Part shown: in pieces, positions 51,222 through 60,590 of the stretch | Layout of the letters: the number at the start of each line of letters is the position of its first letter | How positions within the stretch are numbered: the first letter of the stretch is position 1 | Source of the DNA: RYN-230 sp963720645 | GTDB lineage: Bacteria; Actinomycetota; Actinomycetes; Streptosporangiales; Streptosporangiaceae | Assembly (NCBI GenBank): GCA_963720645.1 | Contig: CAVRFX010000008.1 | Coordinates: 1 to 64,000 of the forward strand | Length of the DNA: 64,000 bases | Reading direction: 5' to 3' | The notes under the pieces: generated by a model | The model's input: the letters and a program-made list of their open reading frames with translations, nothing else | Databases searched by the model: none | What the model was told of the DNA's origin: nothing | Translations under genes and position numbers: made by a program

Positions 51222-52580
51222 GTGCCTGACAGCTCAGCGGTGATGGAGTCGGTGCTCGTCGCCAACCGCGGTGAGATAGCCCGGCGGGTGATCACCACCG
51301 CCCGGCGGATGGGCGTCCGGGCCATCGCCGTCTACTCCGAGGCCGACGCCGGGCTGCCGTTCGTGCGCGAGGCGGATGAGGCGGTCCTGATCGGCCCCCC
51401 GCCCCCCGCCCGCAGCTACCTCGACGCCGGCGCCATCCTGCGGGCCGCCCGCGAGACCGGCGCGCGCGCCGTGCATCCCGGCTACGGCTTCCTTTCCGAA
51501 AACGGTCTGTTCGCCCGCACGGTCATCGATGCCGGGCTGGCCTGGGTGGGACCGCCACCGGAGGCCATCGAGCAGATGGGCGACAAGATCAGCGCGCGGA
51601 ACCTGATGGCCGCGGCCGGGGTGCCCGTGGCGCCGGGCACGACCGAGCCGGTGAAGGACGCCGGCGAGGCCATGGACGCCGCGGCGTTCATCGGTTACCC
51701 GGTCATGGTGAAGGCTGCGGCGGGCGGCGGCGGCATCGGGATGAGCGCCGCGGCCGGCCCGGAGCAGCTGGCGGCGGCGTTCGAGACGGCCCGCTCCCGG
51801 GCGGAGCGGTTCTTCGGCAGCCCGGCGATCCTCCTGGAACGCTACGTGGCCCCGGCCCGGCACGTGGAAGTGCAGATCCTCGGGCTTCCCGGCGGCCGCG
51901 TGCTGGCCCTGGGCGAGCGGGACTGCTCGGTGCAGCGGCGGCACCAGAAGGTGGCGGAGGAGACCCCGTCCCCGGGAGTCGGCCCTGCCCTGCGCGCCCG
52001 GATGCTGGAGGCGGCGGTCCGGGCCGGGGAGACGGTCGGCTACCAGGGCGCCGGGACCGTCGAGTTCCTCATGGACGCGCGGACCGGTGACTTCACGTTC
52101 CTGGAGATGAACACCCGGCTCCAGGTCGAGCACCCCATCACCGAGATGGTGACCGGCATCGACCTGGTCGAGCAGCAGCTGCGCATCGCCGCGGGGGCCG
52201 ACGTCAGCCTCGACCCGGATCAGCTGGCGGCCCGGGGGCACGCGATCGAGCTGCGCGTCTACGCGGAGGACCCGAACCGGTTCCTGCCCAGCCCGGGCAC
52301 GATCACCGCCTGGACGGAGCCGGCCGGGGAGGGCATCCGGGTTGACGCGGGGTACGAGGCCGGGAACCAGGTGACCCCGTTCTATGACCCGCTGCTGGCC
52401 AAGCTGTGCGTCTGGGGCCCGGACCGGGACGAGGCGCTGCGCCGGGCCCGGGACGCGGTCGCGTCGTTCCGGATCACCGGGCTCAAGACGAACCTGCCGT
52501 TCCACGCGGACCTGCTGGACAGCGAGGAGTTCAGCGACGGAGATTACGACACCCTGGTGGTCAGCCGCCTTCGGCCCTGA
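51222..52580 (+). CDS. Biotin carboxylase subunit (AccC-like)
   Basis: 452 residues, GTG 51222. ATP-grasp biotin carboxylase: VLVANRGEIARRVI, VHPGYGFLSEN, VKAAAGGGGIGM (Gly-rich ATP loop), HVEVQILG, ERDCSVQRRHQKV, FLEMNTRLQVEHPITE and ELRVYAEDP. It lacks a fused biotinyl domain; the carrier gene lies 97 bp downstream. It carboxylates biotin for an acyl-CoA carboxylase whose transferase subunit is not here. Confidence 0.94.
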   Translation: MPDSSAVMESVLVANRGEIARRVITTARRMGVRAIAVYSEADAGLPFVREADEAVLIGPPPPARSYLDAGAILRAARETGARAVHPGYGFLSENGLFARTVIDAGLAWVGPPPEAIEQMGDKISARNLMAAAGVPVAPGTTEPVKDAGEAMDAAAFIGYPVMVKAAAGGGGIGMSAAAGPEQLAAAFETARSRAERFFGSPAILLERYVAPARHVEVQILGLPGGRVLALGERDCSVQRRHQKVAEETPSPGVGPALRARMLEAAVRAGETVGYQGAGTVEFLMDARTGDFTFLEMNTRLQVEHPITEMVTGIDLVEQQLRIAAGADVSLDPDQLAARGHAIELRVYAEDPNRFLPSPGTITAWTEPAGEGIRVDAGYEAGNQVTPFYDPLLAKLCVWGPDRDEALRRARDAVASFRITGLKTNLPFHADLLDSEEFSDGDYDTLVVSRLRP

Positions 52581-52632
52581 ACGGGCCCGGGTCACTGAAT
52601 GGGCGGGTGTTCCCGGACGGGCACAATGTGAA

Positions 52633-52653
52633 GGGCCGCCCGGAGGGCGGCCC
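52633..52653 (+). terminator. GC hairpin between accC-like and biotinyl carrier gene
   Basis: GGGCCGCC pairs with GGCGGCCC around CGGAG. There is no T-run, so it may attenuate read-through or stabilise the upstream mRNA. Confidence 0.4.
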
Positions 52654-52677
52654 GCCGGCAACGGAGAGGAGCGGCGA

Positions 52678-52890
52678 GTGGCCGAGGTCCGCGCGGAGAT
52701 GGTGGCCAACGTCTGGAAGGTCGTGACCGCCGAGGGCGAGGAGGTCTCCGACGGCGCAACGCTGGTCATCCTCGAATCGATGAAGATGGAGATCCCCGTG
52801 CTGGCCGAGGAGCCGGGCACGGTGACCAAGCTGGCGGTGGCCGAGGGTGACGTGGTCCAGGAAGGCGACCTGATCGCCATCATCGAGTAA
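52678..52890 (+). CDS. Single-domain biotinyl/lipoyl carrier protein
   Basis: 70 residues, GTG 52678 after GGAGAGGA. ILESMKMEIPV carries the biotinylated Lys; the hammerhead fold is complete (AEVRAEMVANVWKVVTAEGEEV to EGDLIAIIE). Comparable to Rv3221c of Mycobacterium, also between sigH/rshA and pdtaS. The neighbouring carboxylase is its likely partner. Confidence 0.93.
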   Translation: MAEVRAEMVANVWKVVTAEGEEVSDGATLVILESMKMEIPVLAEEPGTVTKLAVAEGDVVQEGDLIAIIE

Positions 52891-53069
52891 CCGCCGGCCC
52901 GCTCGCTCGCCCCGGGCCGGCACATTTCCCGCGAAACGTTCGGCAGAAACGGACATATCACCCGCCGCGGCGCACGTCGCAGCGGGAGATGTGCTGGGTC
53001 GGCGTGACTGGCGTGACTAGTGGGGCTGGTGGGGTTGAGGGGTGTGGCGGCGGGGGGGCCGGGGCAGGG

Positions 53070-54887
53070 TCAGACGCCGGTGGTGGAGCGGGGGTAGGCG
53101 ACCGCCGGGTCGGTGATCACGTTGACCAGGTAGGGAACGCCGGACCCGAACGCGCGGCGCAGCGCGGGGGCGATGCCGTCCGGGCGGGTGACCAGCTCCC
53201 CCGCGCCGCCCAGCGCGCTGACCACCTCGTCATAGCGGCACTGCGGCTGCAGGTCGGCGGCCACGTCGTAGCCGTAGATGGCCTGCATCGGGTACTTCTC
53301 CAGGCCCCAGATCCCGTTGTTGCCGCAGACCATCACGACCGGCAGCCCGTGCCGGACCAGCGTGTCCGCGTCCATCAGCGAGAACCCGGCCGCGCCGTCC
53401 CCGAGCAGCAGCACCACCTGGGCCGACGGCCGGGAGATCCGGGCCGCGATCGCGTACCCCAGCCCCGTCCCCAGGCACCCGTAGGGGCCCGGGTCAAGCC
53501 AGCCCCCCGGGCGTCCCGGCTCGATGTACTTGCCCGCGTAGGAGACGAAATCCCCGCCGTCGCCGATCACCACGGCGTCGTCGTCCAGCATCCCGGCCAG
53601 CTCACCGTAGATACGCATCGGGTGGATGGGGTCGGACTCGCTGGCCAGCAGCGCACCGTCGGCCGCCACCGCGCCGCGCGCCGCGTCCTGGAGCCGCGGC
53701 AGCCAGTCGTCCTCCCACGCCAGCCGGGCGGGCCGCCCCGGCCACGCGGCCGGGTCCGCCAGCGCGCTGAAGAACGCGCCGAGGTCACCCGAGTACGACG
53801 CGGCCAGGTCGCAGTGCCCGGCGAGCTGGCCCGGCGCGTCGGCGACATGGACCACGGACGGTTTTCGTTGCGGAGAATTCTGGTCGCCGAACGCGCCGTA
53901 GCCGAGCCGGAAATCGAGCGGGGTACCGACCACGACGACCAGGTCAGCCTGCCGGAAGGCGGCTGACCTGGCCCGGGTGACCAGCAGCTCGTGACCGCGC
54001 GGCAGGATGCCGCGGCCCTGGCCGTTGGCGATGACCGGCAGCCGCAGTTCCTGCGCCGCGGCCCGGGCGGCGTCCTCGGCGGCGCCCATCCAGACGTCCG
54101 AGCCGAGCACCAGCACCGGGCGCCGGCCGCCGCGATCAGGCGCGCGATGGCGGTGACCGCCTCCGGGTCGCCTGGCGCGGCGGCCGGGCCGGGCCGGGCG
54201 GCCCGCACCATGGTGCCGCCCGGCCTGGCCTCCCCGGCCAGGGCTTCCGCCGCGCCCGCTGGCGCCGGGCCGAAGAGGGCCTCCAGGGACACGTCCACGA
54301 ACACCGGGCCGCGATGCGGCGCCGCGGCCAGCCGGAACGCCTCGTCCACCCCGGCGCCGACCTTCGCGGTCTCGTGCTCGGTCCAGGCCCGCTTGGTGAT
54401 CGGCCGGAGCAGGCCGGGGTGGTCGAACTCCTGCAGGCTGCCCGAGCCCCAGCGCGCGTCGGGGGCGCGGCCGCCGAGGATCACCACGGGCGAGCCGTTG
54501 AAACCGCGCCGTGGTGACGGCGCTGACCCCGTTGGTCACCCCGGGTCCCGCGGTCAGCACGGCCAGCCCCGGCTGCCGGGTCAGCCGGGCGGTGGCCTCC
54601 GCGGCGAACACGGCGGTCTGCTCGTGCCGCACGTCCAGCAGCCGCATCGGCGGGTCCGCGTGCACCGCCGCGTCGTAGAGCGGGAACACGTGGCCGCCGG
54701 ACAGGGTGAACATGGTCAACACGCCGTGAGCCTGGGCTGCCGCCACGGCCAGCGTGCCCCCGTGCTGGCCAGTCTCGTGCTGGCCAGCGCCGGGCTGGCT
54801 CGTGCCCTGCTGGCCGGTGCCGTGCTGGCTGGTCCCGTGCTGGCTTTCCCCGGGCCCGGTGGCCTCATCCCCGCTGCCGTCGGTCAT
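53070..54887 (-). pseudogene. Thiamine-diphosphate enzyme (acetolactate synthase-like), two compensating frameshifts
   Basis: 605 codons in the outer frame. N-terminal PYR domain (AQAHGVLTMFTLSGGHVFPLYD, RHEQTAVFAAEATARLTRQPG), central domain and C-terminal PP domain with GDGAAGFSLMDADTLVRHGLP and CGNNGIWGLEK. An extra A in AAA (54501-54503) shifts the frame, and a missing C near 54119 restores it; between them the true sequence reads SLQEFDHPGLLRPITKRAW and APHRGPVFVDVSLEALFG in another frame. So it is probably intact in reality. The N-terminus has a repeat (SQHGTSQHGTGQQGT) and the motif SPQRKP from the interspersed element. Substrate unknown. Confidence 0.82.
53858..53878 (-). repeat. Short interspersed motif, copy B (inside TPP-enzyme gene)
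   Basis: 21 bp identical to 5494-5514. It adds NSPQRKP between GAFGDQ and SVVHVADAPGQ, a place where I would expect FGD to lead directly into the VVHV strand. Confidence 0.85.
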
Positions 54888-54903
54888 GCGGCGATGTTAC
54901 CAG

Positions 54904-55113
54904 CTAGTAGCTTGCGCGAACAGCGGCCGACCAGGGACTGCGGCGGCAGGGACAGGTGCCGGGCCCGGGGAGGGGGCGCGGGCCCGGCACCTGCGGTCCG
55001 GTCAGTCCACGTCCACGTCCACGGCGCCAGCGCGCTGCGGCGAAGCCGACGAAGGCGACCATGGCGAAGAGGACGACCAGGATGCTGAACGAGACCGCGT
55101 TGATGTGGGTCAC
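54904..55113 (-). pseudogene. Possible N-terminal fragment of a sodium:solute symporter
   Basis: 69 codons. MTHINAVSFSILVVLFAMV and AFVGFAAARWRR resemble the first helix of MctP-type SSS permeases, after which the sequence turns Pro/Gly/Arg-rich and stops. The other helices are absent. Alternatively it is a genuine one-helix protein. Low certainty. Confidence 0.35.
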
Positions 55114-55273
55114 GACGCCTCCTCCCCGCGGCCGCTGCGGGGCTGGGAGGCGGCTGGGCCGGACGCGCCACCCGCCAGGCCACGGCGCGGGGCGGGGGGC
55201 GCGCGCGTGACTTATGTCACGTTGTTGACGTCCATGGTGCGATGAATTGCCCGGGTCTGCAATGGTTTGCGGA

Positions 55274-55711
55274 TCAGTGATTACAGCGGATCAGGGTCGC
55301 GGTGGCGTCGTAGTCCTTGTCCGGCCCGCGTACCCGCCAGCGCTCCTCCATCACATCGTCGCCGAGCACCAGGTAGGTGATCTCGTACTGGTCGGCGCGG
55401 CATGGGTGGACCGCGGTGCAGTGGCCGGAGCGCAGGTCAAGGCGGTAGAAGAGGTGGCCGTCGGCGAACTGCACGTCCACCGTGCCATCGGGCCGGCCCT
55501 GGTAGCGAAGGCTGCGGGTGGCCGGGCCCGCGTGCGGGCCGAAACGCAGCTCGCCGGTCTCCAGGTAGCTCAGCGGGCCCCCCGGGAGGTCCGGCCCGGT
55601 GAGCAGGGCCTGCCCGGTGAACCGTCCCTCCAGGCCGGACCGGTGGTCGGCCAGCACCCGCTCCAGGCGCCACCGTCCCGCCGCGAAGGCCAGCGTGTCG
55701 GTTACCCGCAT
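55274..55711 (-). CDS. DUF6314-like protein
   Basis: 145 residues. AAGRWRLERVLADHRSGLEGRFTG, then LSYLETGELRFG, SLRYQ, VQFADGHLFYRLDLRSG, HPCRADQYEITYLVL and WRVRGPDKDYDATATL fit a lipocalin-like family with GPDKDY signature that I recall as DUF6314. Function unknown. It is divergent from bioY. Confidence 0.7.
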   Translation of the reverse strand: MRVTDTLAFAAGRWRLERVLADHRSGLEGRFTGQALLTGPDLPGGPLSYLETGELRFGPHAGPATRSLRYQGRPDGTVDVQFADGHLFYRLDLRSGHCTAVHPCRADQYEITYLVLGDDVMEERWRVRGPDKDYDATATLIRCNH

Positions 55712-55832
55712 GGTTCATCATTGTGGCTGCTCCCGGCGTGGGCCGGGCCACCCGGTGCCTTGGATGGTCCGGGCACGCTTGATATCGTCCCCTCGGCTAC
55801 CAGTACGTTTCCCCCGCCTGAGGAGTCCCCCC

Positions 55833-56443
55833 ATGTCTGAAGCGGCTGCGCTGCGCCAGCGTCCCCCCTGGTGCTCGCCGACCTGCTGCCCGGTGCACTG
55901 GTCCGCGACACGCTCCTGGTCGTCGGGGCGGCCGGCTTCGTCGGGCTGCTCGCCCAGATCTCGATCCACCTGTCCTTCACGCCGGTGCCCATCACCGGGC
56001 AGACCCTGGGCGTGCTGCTGGCCGGCACGGCGCTGGGCTGGCGGCGGGCCGGGGCGGCGCTGGTGCTGTACGCGGTGGCCGGGCTGGCCGGGGTGCCCTG
56101 GTTCGCCGGTCATGCCAGCGGCTACGTGGGCGCCTCGTTCGGTTATGTGCTCGGCTTCATCGCGGCCGCGATTTTGTGCGGCTACCTGGCTGAGCGCGGA
56201 GCGGACCGCTCGGTGCTGCGGTCGGTGCCGGTCATGGTCGCCGGCGAGGTGGTCATGTACGCGTTCGGGGTGACCTGGCTGGCGCTGAGCCTGCACCTGA
56301 GCGCCTCGGCGGCGATCTCGGAGGGATTCACCCCGTTCGTGGCGGGCGACGCGATCAAGGCCGCGATCGCCGCGGGGCTGCTGCCGGGGGCCTGGTGGCT
56401 GGCCGGCTACCGGCGCGGCCGGCCTTCCGGCGAGGCCGGCTGA
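55833..56443 (+). pseudogene. bioY: Biotin transporter BioY, frameshift in C6 run
   Basis: ATG 55833 (GGAGTCCCCCC upstream) reads SEAAALRQRPP, then the run of six C at 55863-55868 shifts the frame; one more C continues as LVLADLLPGALVRDTLLVV. The rest is canonical BioY: ISIHLSFTPVPITGQTLGVLLAGTALGW, FAGHASGYVGASFGYVLGF and the terminal FVAGDAIKAAIAAGLLPG. It is the S component for vitamin uptake. Presence beside biotin-dependent carboxylase genes is sensible. Confidence 0.87.
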
Positions 56444-56483
56444 GCCAGCCGGGCCGGCCGAGCCGCCGGGCCGGCCAGGCCCG

Positions 56484-57242
56484 CTAGCGGCGCAGCCGGG
56501 TGACCAGCTTGTAGCGGTCACCCCGGTACTTGGACTGGGCCCACTCGACCGGCTCGGCCGAGGCGTCGAACGCCTGGCGGGACAGCAGCAGCAGGGGCAT
56601 GCCGGCGTCGACCCCGAGCAGCCGGGCGTCCGTGGGGTCGGCCAGCACGGTCTCGATGGTCTCCACCGCCTCGGTCAGCTGGACCCCGTAGGCCGAGGCC
56701 AGCGCCTCGTACAGGGACGCGTACCGGTCCAGGTTCCGGCGCAGCCCGGGGAACCGCCGGGCGGGCAGGTGCGAGGTGTCCGTGGACATGGGCTCCCCGT
56801 CGGCCAGCCGCAGCCGGTGGATGCGCAGCACCCGGCTGCCCGGCGAGATGGCCAGCAACTCGGAGAGCTGGGCGTCTGCGGGCACGTAGCTGGTGTCCAG
56901 GATCCTGGTCTGCGGGTGCAGCCCGTGCGCCCGCATCCCCTGCGTGTAACTGGCCAGCTCGAGAAGCTGCGCGACCTTCGGCTTGGCCACGAACGTCCCC
57001 TTGCCCTGCATCCGCAGCAGCCGGCCCTCGACCACGAGCTCGGCCAGGGCCTGGCGCACCGTGGTCCGCGACGTCCCGTACTGCTGGGCGAGCTCACGTT
57101 CCGGCGGTACCGGGGTGCCGGGGGCCAGGCTCTGGGTCAGCTCCAGGAGCTGGCGCTTGACCGCGTAGTACTTGGGGATCCGGTGTGAGGTCGCGCCGGG
57201 AGGAGCGGGCTCACCGTCGCTGATGGCGGGGGACGCGGTCAC
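56484..57242 (-). CDS. dasR: GntR/HutC regulator, DasR-like
   Basis: 252 residues from GTG 57242 (GGAAGGAA at 7 nt). wHTH: RIPKYYAVKRQLLELTQSLAPG, TPVPPERELAQQYGTSRTTVRQALAELVVEGRLL (in pieces) and MQGKGTFVAKPKVAQ. UTRA effector domain: ASYTQGMRAHGLHPQT, RVLRIHRLRLADGEPMSTDTSHL, EAVETIETVLAD and EPVEWAQSKYRGDRYK. Strong resemblance to Streptomyces DasR, which senses glucosamine-6-phosphate and controls GlcNAc uptake and development. No GlcNAc genes adjoin. Confidence 0.85.
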   Translation of the reverse strand: MTASPAISDGEPAPPGATSHRIPKYYAVKRQLLELTQSLAPGTPVPPERELAQQYGTSRTTVRQALAELVVEGRLLRMQGKGTFVAKPKVAQLLELASYTQGMRAHGLHPQTRILDTSYVPADAQLSELLAISPGSRVLRIHRLRLADGEPMSTDTSHLPARRFPGLRRNLDRYASLYEALASAYGVQLTEAVETIETVLADPTDARLLGVDAGMPLLLLSRQAFDASAEPVEWAQSKYRGDRYKLVTRLRR

Positions 57243-57348
57243 GGTCACTTCCTTCCGCAGCAAACTGCGTTCCGGACATGATCCCTCATCAGGGCCCGGG
57301 CTGCGGCCACAGGCTCGCCAGGTAGCCCGGATAAGCGATGATGGCAGG

Positions 57349-58878
57349 GTGCCCACGCTCAATGACCTCGCCCGCCGCCACACCGCGCTGACGTCGGCCG
57401 ACATCGACTGGCTGCACGCGCTGGTGTCGGACTGGCAGCTGCTGGCCGACCTGTCTTTCGCTGACCTGGTGCTGTGGGCGCCGCTGCAAGACTCCTCCGG
57501 CTGGGTGGTGCTGGCCCAGATGCGGCCGACGACCGGGCCGACCACCTTCCACGATGACGCGGTGGGCTCGTTCGCGCCCACCGGGGCCAGGCCCTTCCTC
57601 GAATCGGCCCAGCGGGAACGGCGGATCTGCCGGGAAGGCGACCCGGAGTGGACCCGCGGGGTGCCGGTCCGCCGGGAGTCGATCCCGGTCACCCGGGAGG
57701 GGCAGGTCATCGCGGTCATCGAGCGGAGCACGAACCTGAGCTCGGCGCGCACGCCGAGCCGCCTGGAGCTGACCTACCTCAAGGGCGCGGACGACCTGGC
57801 CCAGATGGTCGCCTCCGGCATGTTTCCCTGGCCCGGCCAGCAGCCCGCGCTGGTCCGCTCGCCGCGGGTGGGGGACGGGCTGCTCCGGCTCGGCCGGTCC
57901 GGCAAGGTCAGCTACGCGAGCCCCAACGCCCTGTCCGCCTACCGCAGGCTGGGCCTGGCCGCCGACCTGGTCGGGGCCGAGCTGGGCCCGCTAACCGCCC
58001 GGCTGTGCGCCCCGGGCCGGCCTACCGACGACTCGCTCATGGTCACCGCCAGCGGGCGCGCCCCGCGGGAGACCGAGGTGGAGGGGAACGGGTCGGTGGT
58101 CCAGCTGCGGGCCATCCCGCTGGTGGTCAACGGGCTGCGGACCGGAGCGCTGGTGCTGGTCCGCGACGTGACCGAGCTGCGGCACCGCGAGCGTGAGCTG
58201 ATGACCAAGGACGCCACCATCCGGGAGATCCACCACCGGGTGAAGAACAACCTGCAGACGGTGGCCGCGCTGCTCCGGCTCCAGTCGCGGCGGCTGGAGG
58301 AGCCCAAGGCGCGGGCCGCGCTGGACGAGGCCGTGCGCCGGGTCGGATCCATCGCGACCGTTCATGAGACGCTCTCCCACGCTCCCGAGGAGATCGTGGA
58401 CTTCGATGACGTCGCGGAGCGGGTCGCGGCGATGGCGGGGGAGGTGTCCGCGGCCGAGGCCCGGGTCAAGCCGGTCCTGCTCGGCCGGTTCGGGCTGCTG
58501 CCCTCCGCGGTGGCCACACCGCTGGCCCTGGTGCTGGCCGAGTTGCTGCAGAACGCGCTGCAGCACGGCCTGGCCCCGTGCGGGCTGGAACTGGGCCCGG
58601 ACACCGGCCTGGACGGGCTGCTCGAGGTGTCGGTAACCCGCACCCGGGAGCGGCTGACCGTCACCGTGCAAGACAATGGCGTCGGATTGCCGGAGGAGTT
58701 CGACCTGGATTCGGCCACGAGTCTCGGCCTGCAGATCGTCCGGACCCTGGTCGTATCGGAACTGGGCGGCCGGCTCGAGGTCAAGCCGCGGGCGGGCGGC
58801 GGCACGAAGGCCGTGGTGGACCTGCCGCTGGACGCCGGGGCACCGTTATCGGCCCGGGCGGCCCCGATCAGGCCGTGA
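57349..58878 (+). CDS. pdtaS: Sensor histidine kinase PdtaS-like (HisKA_2/HWE type)
   Basis: 509 residues, GTG 57349. N-terminal GAF-like domain (LSFADLVLWAPLQDSSGWVVLAQ), PAS domain (SGKVSYASPNALSAYRRLG), then the His box IREIHHRVKNNLQTVAALLRLQSRR (His295/His296) and an HATPase with LVLAELLQNALQHG, VQDNGVGLPEEF and SLGLQIVRTLV. Neighbour of whiB1 as in Mycobacterium (Rv3220c/Rv3219). Its response regulator PdtaR (ANTAR) is not adjacent. Confidence 0.93.
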   Translation: MPTLNDLARRHTALTSADIDWLHALVSDWQLLADLSFADLVLWAPLQDSSGWVVLAQMRPTTGPTTFHDDAVGSFAPTGARPFLESAQRERRICREGDPEWTRGVPVRRESIPVTREGQVIAVIERSTNLSSARTPSRLELTYLKGADDLAQMVASGMFPWPGQQPALVRSPRVGDGLLRLGRSGKVSYASPNALSAYRRLGLAADLVGAELGPLTARLCAPGRPTDDSLMVTASGRAPRETEVEGNGSVVQLRAIPLVVNGLRTGALVLVRDVTELRHRERELMTKDATIREIHHRVKNNLQTVAALLRLQSRRLEEPKARAALDEAVRRVGSIATVHETLSHAPEEIVDFDDVAERVAAMAGEVSAAEARVKPVLLGRFGLLPSAVATPLALVLAELLQNALQHGLAPCGLELGPDTGLDGLLEVSVTRTRERLTVTVQDNGVGLPEEFDLDSATSLGLQIVRTLVVSELGGRLEVKPRAGGGTKAVVDLPLDAGAPLSARAAPIRP

Positions 58879-58952
58879 CGGCCCGGGACCCGCGCCGCCA
58901 GGCGGCGCGCCGCTAACCCCGCACCGGTGACCCCGCGCCGGTCAGCGGCAAA

Positions 58953-58977
58953 GCCCCGGGAGCCAGGTTCCCGGGGC
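58953..58977. terminator. Bidirectional hairpin between convergent pdtaS and whiB1
   Basis: GCCCCGGGA and TCCCGGGGC form a perfect 9-bp stem with a 7-nt loop in the 110-bp convergent gap. Confidence 0.7.
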
Positions 58978-58988
58978 ACCCGCCAGGC

Positions 58989-59243
58989 TCACGCGTGGGC
59001 GCGCGCCCGGAACCGGCTGGCCCGCCGCTTGAGGGCGCGCCGCTCGTCTTCGCTCATGCCGCCCCACACCCCGGCGTCCTGGCCGCTCTCGAGCGCCCAC
59101 TGCAGGCAGGCCTCGATCGCTGGGCATCGGCGGCAGACCTGCTTAGCCTCGTCGATCTGGAGTAGCGCAGGCCCGGTGTTCCCGATGGGGAAGAACAGCT
59201 CCGGGTCTACGTCACGGCAGGCGGCGTCGTGGCGCCAGTCCAT
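58989..59243 (-). CDS. whiB1: WhiB-family iron-sulfur regulator (WhiB1-like)
   Basis: 84 residues from ATG 59243. Four cluster-binding Cys (9, 37, 40, 46: AACRD, VCRRCPAIEAC), the G[VI]WGG turn GVWGGMSEDERR and a basic C-terminus. WhiB1 binds a 4Fe-4S cluster and the primary sigma factor. The ATG is preceded by GGAG (AAGGAGGAGTGG). Confidence 0.96.
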   Translation of the reverse strand: MDWRHDAACRDVDPELFFPIGNTGPALLQIDEAKQVCRRCPAIEACLQWALESGQDAGVWGGMSEDERRALKRRASRFRARAHA

Positions 59244-59592
59244 GCGGTCCACTCCTCCTTGGCAGCCGGGCCTTGGCCCGGCCCGGGTTGGAGACCTCGG
59301 CTCACACTGCTTGTGAACGAATTCACGAGCCGGGTCCTGTGTCGGGAGCCGTGTAGCTACCCGGGGTTTGCACACCTACTTCTATTCGAGCCAGCGGCCC
59401 CCACTGGACTCCGGTCCGAGGCCTGGAATCAGGACACTAACGCCAGGACCTGCCAGATGGCAGCGCATGGCACTGCTCACCCGAACCGGGTTCTAGCCTG
59501 TCAAGCGCCTGAATCAAACGCAAGACTATTCAGCAAAGGTTCAGGCGGATTTCGGTGTCTGATAGCTCACATCATGGCCTGTTCCGGGCTGG
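59244..59592. other. Upstream region of whiB1
   Basis: About 350 bp, AT-richer than average, between whiB1 and the convergent-side end of the lipid kinase gene. No gene is supported. It is long enough for several regulatory sites, as is usual for whiB genes. Confidence 0.5.
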
Positions 59593-60562
59593 TCAGGCAA
59601 TTACCCGCAGAGCCCGCGGAACAGCGCGAAACGTGACACTCTCATGCTCGCCCACGTACTCCCCGTCCACCTGAAGCGCGGCCGGCCGGGCTGACCGCAG
59701 GGTGAACGCGTGCTGATCGTGCAGGCTCACCACGTCCCGGCCCCGGAGCGGCTCGGTGCGCTGGGCGAACATCTGCCGGAGTGCGTTCAAGGTGCCGATC
59801 GTCCGCATCCGCCGGAGGGCGAAAATGTCCAGCCCGGTGTCGAACCCGGCGCCCGGGCTCGGATTGACCGGCCGCGGGCCCAGGTAGGTCCACGGCGAGG
59901 TGTTGGAGATGATCCCCAGAAACAGCGGCCCGATCGGCGGCATGCCCTCCCGTTCCAGGGTCAGCGGGGGGTGACGGCGGTCGGTGACCCCGTAGAACTG
60001 GCGCAGCGCGCTGCGCAGGTACAGGCCGGGGCTCACGACCCGGCCGCGGGCGCGCAGGCCCTCGATCACCCGCACCACCTCGGCGTCCAGTCCCAGGCCG
60101 GCGTTGAACGTGAAGTAACGGTCGCGGGCCGGGGTGTCCGGGGCGTCCGGGTCGGCCTGCGGCGTGCTGGCGCAGCCCAGGCCGACCCGGCGGTCCTGGC
60201 CTGCCCGCAGGCTCCCGAGGATCCGCCCGGTGGCGTCAACCGGGTCGGCGGGCAGGCCCAGCGCCCGGGTGAACACGTTCGCGTTGCCGCCCGGGATAGG
60301 GGCGAAGGCCGGGTCCGTCCCGGGCGGGCCGGCCGCACAGCAGCCCGTTGACCGCCTCGTTGACGGTGCCGTCCCCGCCGAGCGTCAGGATCAGCTGGAA
60401 GCCGTCCGAAGCGGCCTTCCGCGCCAGGGTGCCCGCGTGGCCCCGGTAGCGTGTTTCCACGACTTCCAGATCCATCTGGGATGCGAGAGCATGCGTGATG
60501 ACATCGCGGCGCAGGTGGGTGGTGGCCGTGGCGTGCGGGTTGACGATCAGGAGCGCGGGCAC
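59593..60562 (-). pseudogene. Diacylglycerol-kinase-family lipid kinase, one frameshift
   Basis: Starts MPALLIVNPHATATTHLRRDVI with the DAGK nucleotide motif LILTLGGDGTVNEAVNGLL. An extra base in the CCC (plus strand) run near 60319 shifts the frame; dropping it gives DPAFAPIPGGNANVFTRALGL, then LGLDAEVVRVIEGLR, GIISNTSPWTYLG, GFDTGLDIFALRRMRT and LQVDGEYVGEHESVTFRAVPRALRV. All YegS/DgkB landmarks are present, so the enzyme is probably intact. Phosphorylates diacylglycerol or a related lipid. Confidence 0.87.
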
Positions 60563-60590
60563 GGGCTCAGGTTAGCGAGAGGTACCGAAT

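Noticed and set aside
53070..54887. A 605-residue protein with an Arg/Gly-rich central domain
   Set aside because: The central stretch is out of frame; the conserved TPP-enzyme sequence is in another frame between two compensating indels.
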